From contig JAMPAC010000001.1 in NCBI GenBank assembly GCA_023667395.1, positions 604,705-668,704 of the forward strand: 64,000 nucleotides of DNA. The letters are read 5' to 3'. The translations under genes were made by a program, and so were the position numbers. The DNA comes from Blautia sp. Its GTDB lineage: Bacteria > Bacillota > Clostridia > Lachnospirales > Lachnospiraceae. The first letter of the stretch is position 1. Each line of letters starts with the position of its first letter. The notes beneath the pieces are model-generated. The model was not told the DNA's origin. It did no database searches and saw nothing but the letters and a program-made list of their open reading frames with translations. Below, one piece after another: positions 60,446-64,000 of this stretch.

Positions 60446-63006
60446 TTGCGGCCGCAGCACTGCTTGTATTTCTTCCCGCTGCCGCAGGGACAGGGATCAT
60501 TGGGATAAATCTTGGCATTTTCACGCTTCACAGGCCCTTTGGGCGCGGAATCGTCCTTGTTGGTGCCCGTTACCTTCGCCACCTGCTCGCGCTCTATCTT
60601 CTGCTCCACCCTGATATGGAATAACAGGCGTACTGTTTCCTCTTTGATGTTCTGGGTCATCTCATCGAACATATCGTAGCCGTTCATCTTATATTCCACC
60701 AGGGGATCCCTCTGTCCATAGGCCTGTAATCCAATACCCTGGCGCAGCTGCTCCATATCGTCAATATGGTCCATCCACTTACGGTCGATCACTTTCAGCA
60801 GGATCACCCGCTCCAGTTCACGGATTGCCTCCGGCTCGGGGAACTCCGCCTCCTTGCTCTCATAGAGTTTCACGGCCTCTTCTTTCAGCTGCTGTTTCAG
60901 GCTGTTCTTCTTCGGATTCTGCACCCGCTCCGCCGTCACGGGCTGCAGGGGAATGGTGGGAATCAACAGTGTGTTTAATTCATTGAAATCCCAGTCCGAT
61001 ACATCCGCATCGTCATTGATGCTGATATCCACCGCATTCTCCGCAATATCCGTGATCATCTTATAGATCACGTCGCGCATACTCTCGCCGTTTAAGACGC
61101 GGCGGCGTTCGTCATAGATGATCTCCCTCTGCTCGCTCATCACGCGGTCATATTCCAACAAATTTTTACGGATACCAAAGTTATTGTTCTCTATCTTCTT
61201 CTGCGCGGACTCAATGGCATTGGTCAGCGCCTTGTGCTCAATCTCCTGTCCCTCGGGGATACCCATGGCATTGAACATGCCGATCAGCCTCTCGGAACCA
61301 AACAGCCTCATGAGATCATCCTGGAGGGAAATATAGAACTTGGATTCTCCCGGATCGCCCTGACGTCCGGAACGCCCCCGCAGCTGATTGTCGATACGCC
61401 TGGATTCATGGCGTTCAGTACCGATGATTTTCAGGCCGCCTGCTGCCCTGGCTTCCTCGTCCAGCTTGATATCCGTACCACGCCCCGCCATGTTGGTGGC
61501 AATGGTAACAGCGCCGTGGATACCGGCATCCGCCACGATCTCCGCCTCCATCTCATGGAACTTGGCATTCAATACCTTATGATGAATTCCCCGCTTTGTG
61601 AGCAGGCGGCTGATCTCCTCGCTGGCCTCGATGGTGATGGTGCCCACCAGCACGGGCTGACCCGTTGCATGGGCAGCCTCCACCGCGTCCGCAATGGCGT
61701 TCAGCTTCTCCGCCTTGGTCTTATATACCGCATCCTGCCTGTCCTCACGGATCACGGGACGGTTGGTGGGAATCTCAATCACATCCATTCCGTAAATCTC
61801 ACGGAACTCGTTTTCCTCCGTCAGCGCCGTACCAGTCATGCCGCATTTTTTCGTAAAAAGATTAAAGAAATTCTGGAAAGTGATGGTGGCGAGGGTCTTG
61901 CTCTCACGCTTTACCTTCACATGCTCCTTGGCCTCGATCGCCTGATGCAGACCGTCGGAATAACGGCGCCCCGGCATGATACGCCCGGTAAACTCGTCTA
62001 CGATCAGCACCTGGTCGTCCTTTACCACATAGTCCTGATCCCGGAACATCAGGTTGTGGGCCCGCAGCGCCAGGATAATATTGTGCTGTATCTCCAGATT
62101 TTCGGGATCCGCATAGTTGTCAATATGGAAGAACTGCTCCACCTTTTTCACACCGGCCTCGGTCAGATTGATGACCTTGTCCTTTTCGTTGACAATAAAA
62201 TCTCCCGTCTCCTCCTGCACCACGCCCATGATGGCATCCATCTTGGTCAGGTTCTGCATATCCGCCCCGCGCTGCATCCTCCGCGCCAGCAGGTCGCACA
62301 TCTCATAAAGAGCCGTGGATTTGCCGCTCTGTCCGGAAATGATCAGGGGCGTCCTGGCCTCGTCGATCAGCACCGAGTCCACCTCGTCAATGATACAGAA
62401 ATGCAGCCCCCTTAAAACAAGCTGCTCCTTGTAAATGACCATGTTATCACGCAGATAGTCAAATCCCAGTTCATTATTGGTCACATAGGTGATATCACAG
62501 TTATACGCTTTCTGACGCTCCTCGCTGGTCATGCTGTTTAAGACCACGCCCACGGAAAGCCCCAGGAACTCATGCACCTGTCCCATCCACTCCGCGTCAC
62601 GCTTCGCCAGATAATCGTTGACGGTAACGATGTGGACACCCTGTCCCGCCAGTGCGTTCAGATAAGCAGGCGCGGTGGCGACCAGGGTCTTGCCTTCACC
62701 TGTCTTCATCTCCGCAATCCGGCCCTGATGCAGGATAATGCCGCCGATCAGCTGCACCCGGTAGTGCTCCATGTTCAGCACCCTCCTTGCCGCCTCCCGC
62801 ACCGTCGCAAAAGCCTCAGGAAGAAGATCGTCCAGGGTCTCGCCTTCCGCCAGACGTTTCTTGTATTCCTCCGTCTTTCCCTTCAGTTCCTCATCGGACA
62901 GCGCCTGGATGGCGGGGCGCAGTTCCTCGATCTTATCTACCAGCGGATAGATACGCTTCAGTTCCCTCTGGCTGTGTGTACCAAATATTTTATCAACAAC
63001 TTTCAC
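60439..63006 (-). CDS. secA: Preprotein translocase ATPase SecA
   Basis: 855 residues from a GTG at 63006, the usual SecA N-terminus ([16 protein letters not shown]). Walker [12 protein letters not shown] at about 100-110, DEVDS Walker B-type, the preprotein cross-linking domain, GTDIKLD, and the C-terminal zinc motif [13 protein letters not shown]. It drives secreted proteins through SecYEG. Its stop codon lies in a repeat, giving the ending RKV, just as in gltB. Own promoter at 63079-63107. Confidence 0.97.
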   Translation of the reverse strand: MKVVDKIFGTHSQRELKRIYPLVDKIEELRPAIQALSDEELKGKTEEYKKRLAEGETLDDLLPEAFATVREAARRVLNMEHYRVQLIGGIILHQGRIAEMKTGEGKTLVATAPAYLNALAGQGVHIVTVNDYLAKRDAEWMGQVHEFLGLSVGVVLNSMTSEERQKAYNCDITYVTNNELGFDYLRDNMVIYKEQLVLRGLHFCIIDEVDSVLIDEARTPLIISGQSGKSTALYEMCDLLARRMQRGADMQNLTKMDAIMGVVQEETGDFIVNEKDKVINLTEAGVKKVEQFFHIDNYADPENLEIQHNIILALRAHNLMFRDQDYVVKDDQVLIVDEFTGRIMPGRRYSDGLHQAIEAKEHVKVKRESKTLATITFQNFFNLFTKKCGMTGTALTEENEFREIYGMDVIEIPTNRPVIREDRQDAVYKTKAEKLNAIADAVEAAHATGQPVLVGTITIEASEEISRLLTKRGIHHKVLNAKFHEMEAEIVADAGIHGAVTIATNMAGRGTDIKLDEEARAAGGLKIIGTERHESRRIDNQLRGRSGRQGDPGESKFYISLQDDLMRLFGSERLIGMFNAMGIPEGQEIEHKALTNAIESAQKKIENNNFGIRKNLLEYDRVMSEQREIIYDERRRVLNGESMRDVIYKMITDIAENAVDISINDDADVSDWDFNELNTLLIPTIPLQPVTAERVQNPKKNSLKQQLKEEAVKLYESKEAEFPEPEAIRELERVILLKVIDRKWMDHIDDMEQLRQGIGLQAYGQRDPLVEYKMNGYDMFDEMTQNIKEETVRLLFHIRVEQKIEREQVAKVTGTNKDDSAPKGPVKRENAKIYPNDPCPCGSGKKYKQCCGRKV

Positions 63007-63078
63007 TTAGTATTCCATACCTTTCCGTAACAGTCCGGTTCTTACACCTGCTACTTAAATACACAAAACTTAAAATTT

Positions 63079-63107
63079 ATTGTAGCATATTAAAGCCGCA
63101 GTTTCAA
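63079..63107 (-). promoter_or_regulatory. secA promoter
   Basis: Minus strand: -35 TTGAAA (63102-63107), 17 bp, -10 TACAAT (63079-63084). A hairpin TAAAGCCGC/GCGGCTTTA (63091-63131) overlaps the -35 and may end the upstream YfcE transcript. Confidence 0.75.
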
Positions 63108-63187
63108 TACAAAGCTGGCGCCGCGGCTTTAAGGATTTGTAAATTTTCTGTGAAATTTTCATGATTTCCCTAACCCATCGACCCCAT

Positions 63188-63874
63188 CTACAGATCTTTC
63201 AACTCCATCCGGTTCAGGACCCCATCCACATCCACACCGGGATGGGTGGCGTATATCCGGCATATGTGCTCCACAAGCGTCCTGTCCGCCCCCGCCTTGC
63301 CGGCGATCTCCGCCACTCCTTTCCCCGCTTTCATCTCCTTGATGACCCGGCGTATCAGGCGATCCATTTCTTTCTGCGGAAAAGCGCCGGACATCTCCGC
63401 CTCCGCAGTCCGGGGCAGGCAGTCTATCCTCTCCACCTCAAAACGATGTTCCTCCGGGAAAAGCGTCAACACCATCATGGTGACGGAAAGCCGGAAACGC
63501 CTTGGGCCGCAGCTTCCCGGATTCAGGTATGTGATGCCTCTTTCTGTTTTTTCTTCATACTTGTGCGAATGCCCGTAGATCACGAAATCCGCATTCGACA
63601 GATTCGCCCTGATCTGTTTCTTATTGTGTACCATATAGAAGCGAAAGCCGCATAACTCCGTCTCCAGTTCCAGGGGCAGTTCCTCCGCCCACTCCTGATC
63701 CACATTGCCCCGCACCGCATATGTTTCGGCAATCTCCCTGAGTCCGGAAAGGATCTCCTGCTTTCCCACATCCCCGGCGTGCAGGATTGTCTCGCAGGTT
63801 TCCAGGACACGGACACATTCCGGCCTGAGAAGTCCATGCGTATCCGAAATAACGGCAATCCGATGTGCTTTCAT
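63188..63874 (-). CDS. YfcE/MJ0936-type metallophosphoesterase with C-terminal extension
   Basis: 228 residues from the ATG at 63874, which overlaps the upstream stop (ATGA). The phosphoesterase core has VISDTHG near residue 7, HAGDVG, AVRGNVD, MVHNKK and YGHSHK, binding two metals. The C-terminal 65 residues form an HTH-like extension (VAEIAGKAGADRTLVEHICR), absent from plain YfcE. Likely a nucleotide or cyclic nucleotide phosphodiesterase. Confidence 0.88.
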   Translation of the reverse strand: MKAHRIAVISDTHGLLRPECVRVLETCETILHAGDVGKQEILSGLREIAETYAVRGNVDQEWAEELPLELETELCGFRFYMVHNKKQIRANLSNADFVIYGHSHKYEEKTERGITYLNPGSCGPRRFRLSVTMMVLTLFPEEHRFEVERIDCLPRTAEAEMSGAFPQKEMDRLIRRVIKEMKAGKGVAEIAGKAGADRTLVEHICRIYATHPGVDVDGVLNRMELKDL

Positions 63875-64000
63875 CGAATACCCCTTGTCTTGTTTTCTTC
63901 TTCTACTTTCTTGCAGAATACAATACACAGAACAGCCACCACCACATGCAGCAGCGGACTGATCGCATTAGATAAATTACCTGCAATCACCTTGAACAGC
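63871..64000 (-). CDS. C-terminal end of a membrane protein (partial)
   Basis: The frame enters from the window edge and ends at the TGA 63871-63873. It reads FKVIAGNLSNAISPLLHVVV, one hydrophobic stretch, then a charged tail with KKVEEENKTRGIR. It is translationally coupled to the phosphoesterase gene. Identity cannot be told from about 42 residues. Confidence 0.6.
   Translation of the reverse strand, partial: LFKVIAGNLSNAISPLLHVVVAVLCIVFCKKVEEENKTRGIR

Noticed and set aside
61234..62415. Plus-strand open frame (393 codons) opposite secA
   Set aside because: Antisense shadow of a conserved gene.

Overview
The window looks like chromosomal DNA of a low-to-moderate GC Firmicute, most likely a gut Lachnospiraceae (Clostridia). 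Reasons: gram-positive style promoters (TTGACA, 17 bp, TATAAT) and strong GGAGG ribosome binding sites; the tsaE-tsaB-rimI-tsaD threonylcarbamoyl cluster; a TM287/288-type heterodimeric ABC exporter behind a MarR regulator; several Rpn or AAA-ATPase PD-(D/E)XK proteins typical of this family; and SecA, RF2 and GltBD of clostridial type. Most genes lie on the minus strand. The genus cannot be fixed from the sequence alone.

Layout. 0-0.4 kb: two tRNA-Ser genes with their promoter. 0.4-7.4 kb: an esterase, ispD, tsaD, RNase Z, rimI, tsaB, tsaE and small proteins. 7.4-11.3 kb: a MacAB-like tripartite ABC efflux operon. 11.4-12.5 kb: an ECF S component (RibU-like) behind an FMN riboswitch with a complete terminator. 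12.6-14.1 kb: an AT-rich unknown membrane gene and a probable mobile-element scar. 14.2-18.5 kb: a two-subunit multidrug ABC exporter and its MarR regulator with twin operators. 18.5-22.7 kb: an OLD-type ATPase/TOPRIM protein and DUF proteins. 22.7-24.9 kb: AT-rich accessory DNA with a transposase relic, a two-TM beta-rich protein and two small transcripts. 24.9-32 kb: a DUF4132, DUF4291, KptA operon facing a PD-(D/E)XK protein and an ADP-ribosylglycohydrolase. 32-38.8 kb: gltB and gltD, separated by 530 bp packed with nested inverted repeats. 38.9-41.5 kb: a HigBA-like toxin-antitoxin pair and an AAA/PD-(D/E)XK protein. 41.6-51.9 kb: an accessory biosynthetic cluster. 51.9-54.7 kb: XRE regulators, a frameshifted Rpn gene and small genes. 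54.7-64 kb: tex, three small plus-strand genes, prfB with its programmed frameshift, secA and a YfcE-type phosphodiesterase.

The most interesting region is 41.6-51.9 kb. One promoter region appears to start a run holding an AMP-dependent acyl ligase, a radical SAM/SPASM peptide maturase, a previously uncalled 43-residue peptide gene that overlaps the maturase, a strong mRNA hairpin, a 56-residue DnaJ-type Cys-rich protein and a second ligase. After a 287 bp gap come two PlsC-like acyltransferases around a helical-repeat protein, then a third, frameshifted ligase. It reads as a candidate RiPP-like pathway with acyl activation and acyl transfer, perhaps making a lipidated modified peptide.

The second main observation is a set of structured intergenic repeats. 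One family, GTGTGA...TCACAC around a nested stem plus a GAAGAAT/ATTCTTC hairpin, sits on or against the stop codons of four unrelated genes. A second family, ATTCCAGTTCC with GTCTC...GAGAC, sits just upstream of the start sites of three genes. These are sequence observations; their function is unknown.
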